From NCBI RefSeq assembly GCF_000219625.1, contig NC_018207.1, positions 62,001 through 126,000 of the forward strand: a stretch of 64,000 nt of DNA. Reading direction: 5' to 3'. The number at the start of each line of letters is the position of its first letter. The stretch's first letter is position 1. A program made the translations under genes and the position numbers. Source of the DNA: Zymoseptoria tritici IPO323. Lineage: Eukaryota; Ascomycota; Dothideomycetes; Mycosphaerellales; Mycosphaerellaceae. Below, piece after piece: positions 12,824-25,294 of this stretch. The notes beneath the pieces were generated by a model. The model was not told where the DNA came from and did no database searches. It worked only from the letters and a program-made list of their open reading frames with translations.

Positions 12824-13138
12824 GTGGAGGTCTTAATGCTGAGAACTCGCTGTGCGAATGCTGGCTGCTTGAATGTGACGAAACGTCAGCGGACGTGAAT
12901 GTATAGGAGCACTGAGCTCGACGAGACATTAATGATCATCATTAATTTTGCAAGACTACCATAGCTGTGGTCAAAACTTGCCTATCGTCCCGAAGTCAGT
13001 CACTCTGTAAACTCCAGTCCTGATATCCTTCCATGCTCGAGTGGACGTCGTCATCGAAATAACTTCTCGAAGACACCGACACCTTCATTTCCCACATCAC
13101 ACTGATCCGCCACTCAAATACCGTTCCAATCCACCCTC
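12824..13138. other. Convergent 3' intergenic region
   Basis: About 315 bp between the stop codons of two convergent genes. It holds only short A/T-rich stretches suitable for 3' ends and no open frame of interest. Confidence 0.6.
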
Positions 13139-14109
13139 TCAAATCAACCCCGGAATAATCGCCTTCCGATTTCCCACCGCCTCCTTGCCAAACTTCTCCA
13201 CGTACCATCTCTTCCCCGCAACCGCTCTAGGCAGCATCGTCGCAATCTCATTCAACAAAAAGCTCCTCGCAGGCACGCAATCCCAGCCTCCAATCATCCA
13301 GAATCCGACCCACTCCATCCACTCACACAAATAGTGCGGAAACAGCACAAAGTGAAACAATCCGTTCTTCGGCATCATATACAACTTGTCCACGCCAGCG
13401 AGCGGCTTACCGTCCTTGGCCGCCTGTTCCTTTTGTCTGCGCAACGCCGCGCGGCGAATCTCCCGCAGATCGTCGTCGTGGAAGATGTTTCCCAGGAACG
13501 ACCAGCCCCAGATCACGAGGCCGACTTCGATGGTGTACAGCTTTCCGGACCAATCGTAGACGGTGCGAGGACCGTAGCCGCCCACCCACCCGCCGATGGA
13601 GAGGCCATTCGTGACTTGCCAGGCGAAAGCGCTGACGAAGACAAAAGGATGGATAGGCGACATGGACGGGTTGAGGAAAAGAGGGGAGATGATGGCGCGG
13701 TAGATGTAGTGGATTGTGTAGACGCCGGCCATGGTCCAGTTGGCCCAAGGAAGTCCGGGAAGGTTCTCGCGGGCGGGAATGGCGAACATGCAGTAGAGTA
13801 CTGTTATGAAACCAGGGATTTCCATGAAGAGCCTAGAGGTTGTTAGCTGTGGTTAAAGGTGAAATTTGAGATTGTCGTACCATGCCCATTTCCCGGGAAG
13901 GTTCCAGCGGGATTCGACAGATGTCTTGCCCATGGGGAAGTAGTCGGTCATCCAATTGACAACGGAGAACTGATCATGCCGAGTTAGTATTGCATTGCTA
14001 TGAACTGAATTGTGTCTCGTACAAGGGGGAGGAATTGCCATGCCCACGCAATGGTCTGCCAGGTCTCCCTCGATGGAGGCAAGATGCCCGGGATGAGTTC
14101 CAAATTCAT
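13139..14109 (-). CDS. Steroid 5-alpha-reductase family membrane enzyme (SRD5A/DET2-like)
   Basis: Three exons on the minus strand: 14109-14023, 13969-13881 and 13832-13139, giving 289 aa. The introns are short with GTACGA donors and CAG/TAG acceptors, and phases 0 and 2 join cleanly. The product is hydrophobic with about six membrane segments. The C-terminal half carries the family signature: Y-x-x-P-K-N-G-L-F followed by FPHYLCEWMEW, then WYVEKFG and the terminal RKAIIPGLI, which correspond to the NADPH/substrate region of 3-oxo-5-alpha-steroid 4-dehydrogenases. Family members reduce a conjugated double bond of a steroid or polyprenyl/enoyl substrate at the ER with NADPH; the substrate here cannot be assigned. 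Length is close to the usual 260-300 aa. It is divergently arranged with the RUS-family gene, whose ATG lies 333 bp away. Confidence 0.88.
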
Positions 14110-14442
14110 GACCGCTGCGTTGTCACCGTAGTGGGAGTACTCTTTCCGTCACTCTTCGTCGTCGATGGCTCCGCGATAATCCTGTCGCGATCGTGCGGAT
14201 ATTGGCAGCAGAGAAGTCGAGTTCAGCGTCGAAACAACAGGAGAGGTTGGATGTTCCCGGAACGCCGGCATGAGCGCATCATCGCGGCTTCTCGAAGCTT
14301 AATCGCAACAAGCATACAGGTCACGTGCTCGTTGCATATCAACAGCACTTCCCTGTCGTCTCCAAACATGCTTGTTGTCAACTTTCAACATGTCGTCTGA
14401 CACGGACGACTCCTTTTGTCTGCAGAGACAACCAGCGCAGCA
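14110..14442. promoter_or_regulatory. Shared divergent promoter region with CACGTG box
   Basis: This 333-bp interval separates the start codons of the 5-alpha-reductase-like gene (minus) and the RUS-family gene (plus), so both promoters must lie in or near it. A palindromic E-box CACGTG sits at 14322-14327, a binding site type used by bHLH factors in fungi. Co-regulation is an inference from geometry. Confidence 0.45.
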
Positions 14443-15972
14443 ATGGAGTCGACACCGATACAGATCACCGAGTATGACAATGCGGACAATGTCAGCAATG
14501 TCTACGTGCAGAGCTCCGCTGGCGGAGACGCCAAAGGGATGAGCAGAGTGGATGTTATTGTGAGTATATGCTTTGGCAGGAGAGTTCACAGAAGCATACT
14601 GATCGTCTCGAAGCCTCCCAAGAAAGGCGATGAGAGGTCCTATCTCCAGCAGGGAATGGACGTCTTTCTCCCAGCCGGCTTCCCGCACAGCGTCACAGAA
14701 GATTATACAGAGTAAGCCGCGCTCGCGAATCATATCCAAAACGCCAGCTGACGTCTGCAGATACCAGATATATGTATCCTCCATCCTCTTCCGCCCGCTC
14801 TCACCGCCCGAAACTGACCTTTCCAGGACTCCCTCCAAGCCTTCTCCTCCAGTATAGCAGCCATGCTGTCCTCCAGAGCCGTGCTTTCCAGCATCGGCGT
14901 CGGCGACACCAAGGCTTCTCCAACCGCTGCTCTCCTGCTTTCTGTTCTTCAAGAATCCGTCGGGCGGCTCGCAACTATCCTCTTCGCTCACCGCTTCGGC
15001 ACATCCCTTGAACCGGAGTGCAAGATGTACCGCTTGATGGCGGATGTGCTGAATGACAGTGCTTTCATTCTGGACGTTTTATCTCCCATCTTCCCCAAGC
15101 CGATCCGAATCGTCATCCTCAGCTTCAGCAGTATCCTACGCTCACTCTGCGGCGTCGCAGCAGGGAGCTCCAAAGCCAGTCTTTCCGCCCATTTCGCACG
15201 GTGGGGCAACCTAGGAGAGCTGAACGCCAAGGACTCATCTCAGGAGACGGTCATCTCGCTCATGGGCATGCTGGCGGGAAGTCTTGTCATCTCCTGGATC
15301 ACGACGCCGCTTGCCACATGGACCGCTTTGATTGGGCTGCTGTCCATTCACTTGGAGACGAATCGGAGAGCTGTACGTGCGGTAAAGATGCGGACATTGA
15401 ATCGACAGCGTGCGACTCTTGTATTCCATCATCTGCAACGTCAGCAGACTGTCCCTTCGATCAAGGAGATTTCATCAGTGGAGCACATATTTGAGTGGGA
15501 TGGCGTACTCAGGACTTCTACAAGGGACATCATGGGCTACTGCGACATCGGAACGCCCTTCTTGAGGCTATTGGAGGCTGTGTCTGAATCTCAGACCTCC
15601 ACCAAAGCCTCACACATCCAACAACAAACCCTCTCTCAGATACTCTCGCTCTACAACTCCAGCCGCTACATCCTCTGGCACGATCGTCGCTCAACGAAAG
15701 ATGTTCCTCGTTTCAACATCATCCTCAAAAAAGGTGCTGAGCCAAAGGATTTGCTGATCGCGTGGTGGCAGGCGTTGTTCCACGCTCAGGACGATTCTGC
15801 GGCCGGTCAGGACGGTTTTGAGGAGAAGCTCGCAGCGCTTGAGAGGTCTTTGAGTCGGGCAAAGGAGTTCTTTGAGCGATACGAGAAGTCGTTGAGGGAG
15901 AAGGGGTGGGATGTGGACAATGGTGCTCTGGAGACGGCTTCCAGTACGAGAGTTGTGTTTGGGGAGAGTTGA
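14443..15972 (+). CDS. RUS family (DUF647) protein
   Basis: Four exons, 14443-14559, 14614-14711, 14761-14773 and 14827-15972, giving 457 aa. The third exon is a 13-nt microexon encoding the end of the YQIY block; all four junctions are needed to keep the family sequence EYQIYDSLQAFSSSIA in frame. The conserved core follows: VFLPAGFPHSVTEDY, then GVGDTKASPTAALLLSV, EPECKMYRLMADVLNDSA, GVAAGSSKASLSAHFARWGN and LNAKDSSQETVISL. This is the ROOT UVB SENSITIVE / DUF647 family, membrane-associated proteins linked in plants to vitamin B6 homeostasis; the fungal role is unknown. Several hydrophobic segments are visible around the SQETVISLMGMLAGSLVIS stretch. The first 40 residues are not conserved in character, so the ATG at 14443 is the least certain part of the model. 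Confidence 0.88.
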
Positions 15973-16645
15973 GATGCTGGACGGCATCAATGTGTCAGGT
16001 CTCCCCTTGTGTGAATCCGCAAAGGGAGCTCGGCCGATGGCTTGGTCAGCACTCGAGGGAACTCTCTCATCTGACACGCCGTGCCGCAGTGCAATGATAC
16101 AGTGGACATCGTGCACGTCGTGCAGGGCACTTCTAAGGGATAGGCACATGTCTCGGATGGCTCATTTTGACAGCTCCGGCGGCAAGCTGCTTCCTGTGTG
16201 CATGAGGCTCTTCGTAACGATCCGCATTCTCCGTACAGGAAACACTCTCGGCCTTTGACGGAGAGTCTCTGACGGAGAGACCGTCGCTTCCGAGCCAAGG
16301 GTAGCTTGAGGATCTCTTCGTGAGCAAGAACCACGGCTTCCCGACCAGGGCATCGATTGAGTTCTCGGCCAGCAGCACTCCGCTCAATCTCACGAGGTTA
16401 CATCGTCTGCAATCCATGTCTAGCTTCATGCAGAAATGATCCGAAAGTCGATAAAGTCTATATATCCTGTCCTAGCACAAGTCGGCAATTGCTCGAGAAC
16501 TCGCATTGGCTCTGATCTGGCAAGGGTGGCACGTTCGTGCTGCTGCATGATACAACTTTCAATAAGCAGCTGTTACATGCGATCCCTTTAAAAACTCAAC
16601 CGGTGGGGAATCGTTCATGCGAGTTCTGGGATTAAACGGGCACTA
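15973..16645. other. Intergenic DNA up to the transposon block border
   Basis: Normal-composition sequence with no supportable gene. Composition changes abruptly around 16.64-16.70 kb, where CA and TG dinucleotides become rare and TA frequent. Confidence 0.6.
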
Positions 16646-16869
16646 AATCCAGCACTACACTAAGATTAGTATAGCAGAGTTAGGGCTCTGCCCACTACTT
16701 CCCGCGTGTGTTGCCCTTATTCCTCCTACTATTATATATACCTCTTTTGCTCTAAATCGTCGATTACCGCCCTTAGAGCCCTTCTCTTATTAGCTTATTA
16801 ATTACCCTTAACAATTGCATAGTTACCTAATCTTCTAGCTCTTACAATATAGATAATATAGTATATTAT

Positions 16870-17519
16870 AACCCTAATAAGGCTAGTAGTAATAAGGCTA
16901 AGTCGTCGGATAAGAAGGCGTTCGATAAGGTATTTAAGGATATTAAAGAGCGTAGTAATTTCGATAATACTAGTAGATTAAAGGACGTAGACATTTATAA
17001 GCGGCCGGTACAAGTGCCTCTCGAAGAGCCGGAAGGTAGTAGTAAGGTTGTCGTCGTAGATATAGCGGATTATAGACTATACGAGCCGGTAGATATTAAG
17101 GCTTATAGCGATATGTTTAGGCTACTACTCGGTAAGGCATACGACCGTATTATAAAGCCTATGCCGGTAGTTAGAGGTAGTAATAAGGACGTTCTAAAGG
17201 CGTTCTTTAGTGCGTTCTTTAATAAGCTAGTTTACGAATATATAGCTAAATATACTAATCTTTATACTACTTCTAAACCGAAGTAGAATTAGACTAGTAG
17301 CACTCGTATATATAGCAATACCTTTAAGCTAGTTATAGCTACTAAGATAAAGGTATAGGTTAGCCTAGTTATCTATATATTAGCGATTTAGATAGCCGAT
17401 AAGAAGGACTTTCTAGAAGTTTAACTCCTAGTAGCTAGAGCATACTATTATAAGAGAGAGTAGTATATCGAGTTACCGCTTCTAGTAGATTAAGGCGGCT
17501 CTATATCTCGAGGATCTAG
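16870..17519 (+). pseudogene. Degenerate retroelement coding fragment
   Basis: A readable plus-strand frame (best part 16870-17286) is followed by several TAG stops and cut off at 17520 by the LINE tail. It is lysine/valine/aspartate-rich, with no domain I recognise. Composition is fully RIPped. It could be the N-terminal part of a gag-like or U-type protein. Confidence 0.45.
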
Positions 17520-17799
17520 TTTGTTTGTTTGTTTGTTTGTTGTTTGTTTGTTTGTTTGTTCCATTTACGTCCTGTAGGAGTCTATGACTATGTAGGACGG
17601 CTGTCTCGCGACAGCAGTCTATCTATGTACAATCGTTGTTCTCTCGTATCTCTTGACCTTAGGGAAAGACCCGTGCCTAGGATAGTAGCTAGCTAGTATC
17701 GAAGGACTTTAAAGAAAGACAAATAAGGAAAAGTAAAAGGAGTGTAGGCTAGACGGTCTCGTCTTCGCCTCTTGCTAGGTGCCAGGACCTAGAAGCAAT

Positions 17800-20700
17800 C
17801 TTTGTATCCGAGAGAAAGGTAGTAAGGTGTTTCCGGAGTTCCTTATCTTCTACTATTTCTAGTAGAGATTGTACTTGTCGTAGCGGTAGTAGCCTAAATA
17901 CATCGTAGATAGGGCAGCTATATACGAGGTGTTCTACTGTTTCTCGTCGTCCGCAAGGGTAGTCTAGCGTCGTTGCGTGTCTAAAGCGATAGAGATAGGA
18001 CTTTAGGTATCCGTGTCCTAATAGGATAGTATAGAAGGCACTAGTTAAAGCGCGTCTTCCTCCTATTCTATATTTTCCTAGCGAGCTCTATAGAAATCGA
18101 CTAAGGTAGCTATTTATATTCCTAGGTACCTTATTAATCTCCCGTTGTCTTGCTATTTCGTATCGGGTTTTCTAGACGCTAAAGAGATCGTCTTTTGCGT
18201 AGTTAGCCCTCTCGTGTTCTACGAAATGCTTGTATTGTCGGAGTCGATAACAGAGTAGTTGTATTTGTGTTCTCTGTCGTTTTTGCGGAAGTATCTCTCT
18301 CGAGTCCTCGTGTCGGACTTCTCGCGTATCCGAAGGCGCGCTTTAGATAGCGAGTCTTACAGGGTAGTTTTCGGGTAGCTTTGCTACGCGTAGAGAGTAT
18401 AAAATTGACTGTCTCTCTAGGCGTAGATCCGGGGGGAAGAGATTTAACTCTACTTCGGACAGGACGTTTAGGGCGGTACGGAAAACGCCTAGGATCTTTC
18501 TACAAGCTTTACTTTGTAGAGATACTAGAGGTTTTATACTCTTTTTCGACCGCTACCAAACCGGGGCCCCGTAGTCTACTATTGTAGTAACGCAGGCTAG
18601 GTAGATCTTTCTTAACGATATAGAAGATAGACCGCGTTTGGTATTTACTAGTCTTTCTAATCGATAGAATGCCGCTTATGCTTGTGCCGATCTTATTGTA
18701 ATATGCTCCTTAAAGGTAAGACCGGCGTCTAGCTAAATCCCAAGCTACCTTATCGCTTTCTTTGCCGGGCGAACAATATCGCCGTTTAGAAGAATTACCG
18801 GGCAATCGGACCCTTTCCCTTTCAAGAAGTGTACTAGGTCTGTCTTTGCTAGGTCGAAAGCAATCGAGTTCTTCTTTCCTAGGTCTATTAGCCTTCTTAC
18901 CTTACGTTCTAGTACCTTAGAGTTCTTCTTAAGGGACGTAGACGAGGTAGATAGTCTAATGTCGTCGACGTAGGAACTAGGAGTAACTCCTTATAGCGAG
19001 AAGAATATGTCGCGCGTATAGATAAGAAAGAGGATAGGAGACATCGGGCTGCCTTGCGGAACGCCGATTTCTACATCCTAGAATTCCTGTATCTATCCGT
19101 CGAATGCTATTCGTAGGCGTCTATTACTTATAAACGACTAAACCTAACGTATAAGGCTATGCGGAAGCCTTAACTAGATTATTATTCTTAACAGTCGGTT
19201 CTTTGCAACGTAGTTGTATGCTCCTCTTACGTCGAGGAAGATAACCGAAGTCTTCTTTTTCTTTCTTCGATTCTCCTCGATTTCGTTCGTTAAGAGAAGC
19301 ACCGTATCGATAGCCGATCTCTTCTTTCGCCCTCCTAACTACGAGTCGTGTAGAAGGGGCTTCGTCTCTGCGATAATCCCTAGGCGTTTTGCGAGTATTC
19401 TCTCGCTAATCTTACTAAGGTAGTTTAGGAGAGAGATAACTCGGTAGGCCTTAGGGACCGAATAGTCTAGTTTTCCCGGCTTTGCTAGAACTGCGCCTGT
19501 CGCAACTTTCTAGCATCGGGGGTAGTGTCCTTCGTCGAGTAGCCTACTGTATATACGTAGAAAGGTAATAGGAATAGCGCTGTACGCTTTACTAATAATA
19601 GCTTGCGTAATACCGTCTAGGCCCGGCGTTTTTCCTTTTACTATCTTCGTACTATAGGCGGCAGCGAGTTCCTCTTCGGTTAGCGTAGTCTAGCCCTAAT
19701 CCCCGGCTGTATACGCTTCCTAACGGCTAGGTAGAGGTTCCTCGGCAGGAGGGCGCGGAAATAAGGCTTCGGAGAAGGCCTTACATTTCCCCTCGAAAGA
19801 ATCTTCGTTGTTTATCGTAGGTATCTGTCTTCGGCTGCTATTCCTAGTATAGGACATAGCTTTAAAGATAGATTTCGAGTCTTCTTTTTCGAAGAAAGCG
19901 TTCTAGTAGTTCTTCTTAGCTGTTTTGATAGCTTGGAAGTACTCGTTTCTCGCTTTCGTATACGCCTCTTTCTCGTCTAGCGTCGGCGTACGTCCGTAGG
20001 TAAAGGTCTATCTATATGTTCTAGACATTGTACGGCGTAGCGTACGTAGCTCTCTATTCCACCAAGGTTTTGCGCAGGCGTGTACTACTTTCTCTAGGAT
20101 TGCTCCCCGTATCGATTCGGTAATATACGAGGTAAAGGAGTCTGCGATGTCGTCGAGGGAGTTCGTATAGTTAATAGACGTCGCCTTGCTTATTAGGAGA
20201 TCTGTAAACAGTTCCTAATCCGCGGAAGCTATATCTAGAACTACTTTCTTCTGTTAGGCTCGATCTTGCGCGCTAATAAGGTCTATAGATATAGCCTTAT
20301 AGTCTAAGCCTATCGGAATCGTTCTCTAGTCGATTTCTTTCGTAGATAAGGATCCTCTTGTAAACGTAAGGTCTAGGACCGACTCTACGTCTAGGTGCGG
20401 CCTATAGAAGGTCCCGACACCTATCGTATTACGTAGAGTAAAGCCCTGGTCTTCTATCTACTCTATAAATTCGCGGGTACTAGTAGTATCCTTTCCCCTC
20501 GGATCCTAGGACGGGTGTCTAAGGTTAAAGTCTCCTACTAGTAGAGTGTTTAGAAGGAACGTGTTGCGTAGAGAGTAGAGGCTTCTCTCTATTGTTCGTC
20601 GGTTTTGCGGGTTCTCGGTATCCCGAAGGTCCTTCTCGTTATAGAGATTAACTATCTAGATCTTGTTGCCCTTCTTGTCTGAAATAACAAAGGAAAGTAT

Positions 20701-21100
20701 GTCGCTGTCGTCTAATAAAATAGGAGAGATATTAACGTTAAGTCTTGTGCTAATATATAGCATTGTTCTTAGCCGGATCGTCGAATCCGTAGTCGTTGGG
20801 AATAGCTGGTTGTAGTCCCGGTGTGCGATAGATCTTGTCTCTTTGTAGCCTATTATCGGGTCTTCTATAGTCTACGGTTCCTAGACTAGTAGAAGGTCGG
20901 CTTTCTGCTTAACCGCGACGTCTAAGGTAGACTCTATAGCCTCGATAGATCAGTTAAGATTAACGTAGAAAATCCGTAGAGAGTGTTCTAATATGTAGAA
21001 CGTTCTAGGGGCCTCCCTTTCTGTTGTATACGATCCTTCGCCTTCTTGACTCTTAGGCTGTCTACGCCTACGTATAGACGGTTTTAAATAGCCCTTTTTG
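17800..21100 (-). pseudogene. LINE copy 1 ORF2 (endonuclease / reverse transcriptase), broken
   Basis: Reading the minus strand, an EEP-type endonuclease is recognisable around 20350-21000: the G-D-F-N-L-R-H-P motif lies near 20505-20535, and the following W codon has become TAG. Reverse transcriptase motifs lie between about 18600 and 19700, including the GVPQGSPMSPILF block and the catalytic S-Y-V-D-D at 18961-18975, which is intact. The C-terminal region near 17900-17990 has C-G-R-R-E-T-V-E-H-L-V-Y-S-C, the Cys/His motif common at LINE ORF2 ends. Multiple RIP-type stops make it inactive. Boundaries are approximate. Confidence 0.82.
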
Positions 21101-21109
21101 CCTCCTCCT

Positions 21110-22151
21110 CGGTAGCAAAACCTACTAGAACTATCGCCCTAGTAAGAGTCCTTCTTCTCTCTTCGTTTGTTAGCTAAATCGGGGTGCCTGCGAGTTTAAG
21201 ACCTCTATTAAAGGTCTTAATTTCTCGTTAAATATCCTATAGGCCCGTTAGCGTATTAAAGTTCGCGGTCGAGACGCCGTAGACTACGACCTTGTGCCAG
21301 AGAGAGTCCTCTATTACCTGTGCCTCGCCTACGATATCGGTAACCTTAGTAAGGCTATCGATCGTTCGTTAGCGGGCTTTCTCTGTTGCAAAGTTTAGGA
21401 TAATGTTACCCCGAACTAATTTCTTTATCGCAAGGACAGCTAGCTCTTGGTCTTCGCCTTTAAGAGCGTCGTTAATTTTGTCTCGGGTTGCGATCTAGTC
21501 GAGTTCCTTCTCTTTATCCTTTAGTACAAGGATAAGAGGCATCGGTTCTGCTTGTTCTTTCGGCTTGCTAGCCCTCCGGGAGACGGTCGTCCACTATTGT
21601 TGTTGTTGTTGTTGTTGTGTTGTCTTTGTTGTCGAGGAGGTAGAGGTAGAGGTAGCGGATCCGCTATCTCCCTTAACAACGTCTGCGAAAGTAGGCTTCT
21701 TCGCTTATGCTACTAGTTTCTTTATTGTCGTTTCTAGGTTCGAGACTTGCTTTGCGAGGATTTGGGACGTTGTCCTAAAGTCTGTATGCTCGGTAAAGTG
21801 CCGAAAGACTTCGAGAAGGTCGAGAACCCGGGTTTGTTCTTCTAGAATCCCGCCTAGATCCCCCGCCGCTTTAACTAGTAGCTGTCGGGCTTGTAGGATC
21901 TTCTCGTTCGCGGGCGTACGAGAGAGTGTTTGTTTCTTTCCGAGAGAAGGGCTACGAGTCGGGGAGCTACTAAATTCGAAGGGGTTTTGCCTTTTCCTAG
22001 GTAGGAAAGGAATGCCGGTTCTTTTTAGTAGTTCCTTCGGCAACGGCAGGGTTTTAAGAGACTTAAACGTAACTTCCTCGTCCCCTCTAGCCGTAGCTTT
22101 TAGAGTCTAAGGGGCTGAGCCTGCGTCTGTTATTTCCGTCTTAGTAGACAT
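21110..22151 (-). pseudogene. LINE copy 1 ORF1 (gag-like), broken
   Basis: Starts at the ATG at 22151 (minus). The first third is basic and Ser/Pro-rich (frame 22043-21705 is open). A coiled-coil-like stretch ends in SNLETTIKKLV, and a polyglutamine run is encoded by the repeated TTG/GTT tract at 21597-21620. A following segment with PLILVLKDKEKELD is the region that in Tad1-like ORF1 proteins leads into the RNA-binding part. Several TAG stops interrupt it. The 3' boundary with ORF2 is approximate. Confidence 0.7.
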
Positions 22152-24099
22152 TGTCTTGTTGTTGTTGTTATTGTTTGTTATTTAAAAGGAGGCTTAGCAG
22201 TCTTACGCCGAGAGGGCTACTTGTTCGTCTCTATTTCTAATCGCGTTCGGGTCCTAGCCTACTTACGACACTAGGGCACTCTTCTCCCTACTATACAAAG
22301 TAGGAGTATAGGAGAAGGTATACTTTAAAGAGGAGAGAAGAGATATATAAATATACCTCTGCTTCTAGGAAGTACTCTAGCCTGCAGCAACGTACGTCTT
22401 TATAGCAGGCTTTAGAGGCGTTCTACGGGTAGCCGTAGCAGGTTCGGGATAACCTTTATCTCTAGGGAAAGGTAGGCCTATACTCTATATAGAGTATCTA
22501 GCTATACAGCTAGTACTACTACTCTAATCCCTAAAGGTGCAAATTCGTCCTTACTAAACTATACTGCTCCTTTAGCTTCCTCTCTCGGCGGCGTAGGACA
22601 ACAGGTAACTCTAGTATAGAGAGAACTAAGTGTATATATATGTTTGTATATCCTAGGAACACTGCTCTTGTTTGGCCTTTAGCTCTTTCAAAATTCGACT
22701 AAATCAGGCGTTTGATAGCTAGAATAAAAGCTCTCGTCGAGGGCTTTCAAACGGGCTACACGGCGTCCGAATCGGCGGCGTATCAGTTGTGTTATAGTGT
22801 GTTAAAGTGTTGTAGTGTTGTATTATAGTACAGGTTATAAACCTTCCTTATGCAATGCCCTAAACAGGGAATATTTCGAGTATAGGGGAGGTAAGGTCGG
22901 AATAAGGTTTCGGAGGTGGGGGCCAAATCCCGGAGTTCAGGTCCAAATTTGCACCCCAAAGGGGGCAACAAGGTAAATCTTTAAACTCTAGTAGCGGCGT
23001 AGGTTTTGAGGGCAGCGGGGTGAATGCGGGTTCGTTAGAACGGCCTTGATAAGGGCTTTCGAATAGTGCGTGTTTGGTGATGATCGGGTCAATATTGGGT
23101 GTGCAATGGAAGTGCGGATGTCGATGTTTATGTAGTATAGTCTACTCGAGATTAAGGAATTAAGGAAACCTAAATGCGTGCCGAATCTATAGCACGGTTT
23201 ATATATTATTACTATTACTAGAAAACCTAAATGTACGTCTACTCGTAGCGTAGTTTATATACGGCTTAAGAATTATAGGAATTACGGATTAATAGTATAC
23301 CTCGAAGATACGAAGAAACCAGATAAAATCTAACTAGAATTACTAGATACCTAGAGCGTAGGCATACTAAAAACCCTAAAAACTAGATGCCTCGCGATCG
23401 ATATAACACTTCTTCTCTAAGGAACCGGCGACTATAATCGTCGATTCCTATACTCCTCCGACACTTTCCGGCGATCTCTTATCGCTATACGCTTTACTAG
23501 TAAGATTACTACTCGATCTATAAAACCTCGTTTACTATTAAGGATCGAGTAGTCTAAGGGCCTAACTTAGTAAGGATATCGCTATTTAGAGCCGGCTCTT
23601 AATATTACGGTTCGTAGATTACCCTCCGAGTAGGGAACGTACCGACTATATTAAAGAATCTTATAGAACCGAGCATTCGTACTTAAATACCTCCTTATGT
23701 ATACCCGATACTTCGAGGAATTATCGCCTTCTGTACTAATTAGTTAACGATACCTTAGCTCCCTTATTTCGTAGTTTATACCCCCCTCTTGTTTTTAACC
23801 TTACCGATACTAATCGCTATATCTTTAGGCAATACTAGCGACCCTACTAAGGCTACGGCTTCTTCTACCGCTCGTACTAAAACTAGCCCTTCCTTAAGTA
23901 AGGATAACTCGGAGTCTTCTTAAGGCGCTAATCCGACTATACCTAGCTAAGACGGTCTAGATTCGACTAGGCTTACTAAAGGGATTAGCCCTAACTAGGT
24001 TATACGTAAACCGAAGGGCGACGTTGTACTCTCGGACTCTACCGATAGGCTAGAGGTTACCTTCGAGAGTAGTAACATAGCCGACTATATACGTAAGCC

Positions 24100-24775
24100 T
24101 ATAGCCGCCGGAAGACGTAACACCGTAGTACTATTCGTTCGTCTTGCCCCTTTAATACTAATGCCCGGAAGCACCGACGCTCCCCTCTTTAACGGTACCG
24201 ATATAACTACCTTCTTCGAGAATATCGAAGACCTCTTTAAGGACTACTACGACCTATCTAAACTACCGGATCGTAAAAAGATCCGTAAGACTATTAAGTA
24301 CTATGTCCCTACGCTACGTTCGTAGTTTAAGTTATTCGACGCCTTTATTAATAGCGACTAGTCTACGTTTAAAACAGAGGCCCTTCTTACTTAGCGCTAG
24401 TTTAACTCTACGGCTAGAACTAAGGACCGGTCGTTTCTCGAACAGCTAGTAGCTCGATAGTCTAGTCGTTGCGAGACTACTAGTAACGAGGAGCTTCTTA
24501 CATTCTATAGACACTTTAAAGCGATTGCTAGATGTCTATAACTAAACTAGCTCGATAATGTCTCTTGCATAAAGATGTTTTTTAAGGGACTTCTAGCCCG
24601 AGTTTCTCGCTCTATTTATAGTCGCCTCGGTATTAACCTCCGTAATCCTACTACGTATGCTAACTTTAGTACTATCTATAAGGCGGTTTTTACTAAGATT
24701 AAGGGTAAAGCTAGATTTAAGGAACTTAGCGGCGATGTAGAAGACAGCGTTACGGCTAGTCTTGTTAGGGCATAA
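24100..24775 (+). pseudogene. Degenerate gag polyprotein fragment
   Basis: Plus-strand translation gives a block of the type APLFNGTDITTFFENIEDLF followed by a D-Y-Y-x-L-S stretch and a charged K-K-I-R-K segment, a pattern typical of gag proteins of fungal Ty3/gypsy elements. Internal TAG stops replace Gln and Trp codons. It continues weakly to about 25.1 kb. The parent element's LTRs were not identified. Confidence 0.6.
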
Positions 24776-25269
24776 GAAATATAGAAGCCGGTACCTATAG
24801 TAGAGCGTAGCTCGTATTCCCTATTTAGTCTATAGCGGCAATAAGAGCATAAACCGAGTACCGCGATTAATAAGCTTAATTAACGTATACGGGATCTTAA
24901 GATCTTTCGATCTTAGACTTAGTCTATATAGTAACCTTAAGTGCCCGTAAATCCTCCGATTAACGTACCTACTATAAGGGGGGAACTTCTAAAGGTTCCG
25001 ATCTCCCGCGGATAGTAGTAGTACGGACGTATAGGGTAGCATAGGGGGCAAAAAGGGCGGTAAACTATATAATTAGAGTAAAAGGTAGGGGGGCAAAAGA
25101 GGTAGTATTAAGTGCTCTATACTATTAGGCCTCGTGTTCGTGTCGAAGGTCCTTCCGGAGGTCCTCCTAGGTCGGTGTCTATCTAATCCTCCGACCTACA
25201 TACGAAGCTAAAGCTAGATATAGACTATACGTAATAGTGCGATATTCCCTACTACATTTGTCCCCCTCC

Positions 25270-25294
25270 TATAGTGTCTAACCTAGACACTATA
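25270..25294. repeat. Perfect 11-bp inverted repeat (hairpin) at the 3' end of U copy 1
   Basis: Arms TATAGTGTCTA and TAGACACTATA are separated by ACC. On the minus strand it is followed by a purine tract AGGAGGGGGACAAATG. The same order (TGTCTA...TAGACA hairpin, then a purine tract) occurs at 54546-54585 beside the other U copy. Confidence 0.75.

Larger units (their letters stand above)
17520..23126 (-). mobile_element. LINE copy 1, Tad1-like non-LTR retrotransposon
   Basis: Full-length element of about 5.6 kb on the minus strand. Its 3' end is a (CAAA)n-type tail seen on the plus strand as TTTG repeats at 17520-17560. Its 5' end is set at 23126, where identity with LINE copy 2 stops. About 1 kb of 5' UTR precedes ORF1 (start codon at 22151), then ORF2 with endonuclease, reverse transcriptase and a C-terminal Cys/His motif. 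A short 3' hairpin (17600-17615) precedes the tail. The copy is heavily RIPped, with many in-frame TAG stops. Both ends match copy 2 but the flanks differ, so the two inserted independently. I could not resolve a target site duplication. Confidence 0.88.

Noticed and set aside
21565..22110. 181-codon plus-strand frame inside LINE copy 1
   Set aside because: Antisense shadow of ORF1, whose minus-strand product has the coiled-coil and glutamine run expected of LINE ORF1.
17505..23140. Target site duplication for LINE copy 1
   Set aside because: The flanks at both ends share only short CTCGAG-like words; no convincing duplication, perhaps erased by RIP. Copy 2 likewise.
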